Shown: positions 62,948 to 64,000 of the stretch, piece by piece
How the letters are laid out: each line of letters opens with the position of its first letter
How positions within the stretch are numbered: position 1 is the first letter of the stretch
DNA from: Gossypium raimondii
Taxonomy: Eukaryota > Streptophyta > Magnoliopsida > Malvales > Malvaceae
NCBI RefSeq assembly: GCF_025698545.1
Contig: NC_068570.1
Location: 59,787,924 to 59,851,923 of the forward strand
Reading direction: 5' to 3'
DNA length: 64,000 nucleotides
The notes under the pieces: generated by a model
Seen by the model: only the letters and a program-made list of their open reading frames with translations
Database searches by the model: none
Told to the model about the DNA's origin: nothing
Position numbers and translations under genes: made by a program

Positions 62948-63600
62948 ATCAATTAAATTATAAAATTAACTAATTAATCTCTGGGCTAGAAAAGAAAAAA
63001 ACACCCAAACAGAGATGTTCATGGGTTGAGCCAGCCTAGGTTTGAACTAAGTTTAAACATGATATAAACATATTTTATGCTTGTTCAAGCCTGAATCGGC
63101 CTGAAATATAATCTAAAGTTTTGCCAAAATCTATCCTAATTTGTAAATAGCTAATCCAAGCTCATTTTAGATCTGCTCATTTTTTTATTTAAAAAATAAT
63201 TATTTTAATTTAATATTTTTATATTTTTTTTCCATGGATTAAAATTTTATAGATAGTTATCTTAATATTTTCTAATATTACATTATAACATTATATATTT
63301 CTATAAATTTAACTTTTATATGTTATAAATTATATATATATATATAACTTAACATATTATATTTATAAACATATAAAACGAGCTAGCTAAGCTCATGCCT
63401 TAAATATTTGAACTTAACTCATATTTAAAATAAATTTATTTTTTTTTAAACTCATTTTTCGAGCCTAATACGTTTACTCAAATATTCTCAAATTTTAAGA
63501 TAGCCTTCACTCTTCAACGGGTAACCCGGCCTATAAATAGTTTATTCCCAAAACCTCACGTTTCAACAATGTCGGTTCAGGCCCATCAACCTATAAACTA
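62948..63600. other. spacer with partial family A element
   Basis: GAGATGTTCATGGGTTGAGCC at 63012 resembles the family A terminus, and GGCCTGAAAT and CGAGCCTAA fragments follow, but no opposite end was found. The rest is AT-rich. No gene. Confidence 0.4.
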
Positions 63601-64000
63601 ATCCAACCCATTTAATTTGATACATAATTTTGCATATAAAATCCGTTATAATTTCAGGTTTTTTTTTTTCCTTCTAAAGCCAGCTCTCTAAGGTAATCTG
63701 TTTTCAAAATTCCAGCGAATTTATGATTCTTTTTCATTTTCTCCCCTTTGGTTCCATGGAATTTGGAGATTAAAACTTGGAATCTTTTTTAAAAAAGTTG
63801 GGTCTTTTTTTTGGCAGGGATTTTCTTTTTTTCTTGTTTGGGAAATCAAATGGGAGTGAAGGTGTTGTTGCACTGATGTCACTGTTTTGGGTTATGATTC
63901 CTCAACTAGCTGAAATTCAAGAACAAATGGTATCTTTCTTTCTTTCTGTTTTTGTTTATTAATTTTGATTTGATAATTATGGATAATTTGATCAATATTT
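63601..64000 (+). other. possible 5' end of a gene leaving the window
   Basis: From about 63660 the sequence changes to a T-rich leader with CT tracts, then ATGATTCCTCAACTAGCTGAAATTCAAG (split here at 63892) runs to AACAAATG followed by GTATCTTTC, a possible donor at 63929. The short peptide MIPQLAEIQEQM is too little to name. A 61-codon frame from 63777 covers the same place. This could be a first coding exon or a chance frame. Confidence 0.3.

Overview
This is plant nuclear DNA: AT-rich, with intron-rich genes using GT-AG splicing, long repeat-filled spacers and many short inverted-repeat transposons. The six proteins are typical of a eudicot. The dispersed repeats, especially a GC-rich element ending in GCCCATGAGCACCTCTA, and the fit of the gene models suggest a cotton-like Malvaceae genome (Gossypium). 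That genus call is inference, not a search result. No bacterial, organellar or viral gene set was seen.

Layout. 1-12.5 kb is a gene-free repeat field with a degenerate ~100-bp tandem array, hAT-like and Mutator-like MITEs, and tRNA-derived SINE-like pieces. 12519-20796 (minus) is NSF, the vesicle-fusing AAA ATPase: 21 coding exons, 743 aa. 20.9-23.4 kb is a spacer with a nested MITE. 23462-30809 (plus) is NRPB2, the second-largest RNA polymerase II subunit: 25 exons, 1189 aa. 32885-35142 (minus) is a clathrin light chain: 3 exons, 332 aa. 37779-44144 (minus) is a CPL1-like RNA polymerase II CTD phosphatase with two dsRNA-binding domains: 17 exons, 949 aa. A ~90-100 bp tandem array lies just upstream of it. 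48504-55078 (plus) is a WAPL cohesin-release factor: 13 exons, 890 aa. 59323-61026 (plus) is an intronless chloroplast polyphenol oxidase of 567 aa. The last 400 bases may hold the 5' end of a gene that leaves the window.

The exon models were built by hand from splice signals and reading phase. All five spliced genes close in frame at about the length expected for the family. The genes are not an operon or a pathway cluster. NSF and clathrin light chain both serve vesicle traffic, and NRPB2 and CPL1 both concern RNA polymerase II, but I see no evidence that the proximity matters.

The most interesting signals are: (1) intron 1 of NSF, best read as a U12-type AT-AC intron that also contains a 308-bp tandem duplication; (2) one hAT-like MITE family with five copies that carry clear target-site duplications, one of them itself interrupted by a second MITE with its own perfect 8-bp duplication; (3) a MITE about 105 bp upstream of the polyphenol oxidase TATA box; (4) the tandem array upstream of CPL1; (5) three unrelated MITEs in introns of WAPL. 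I found no convincing new multi-gene system.
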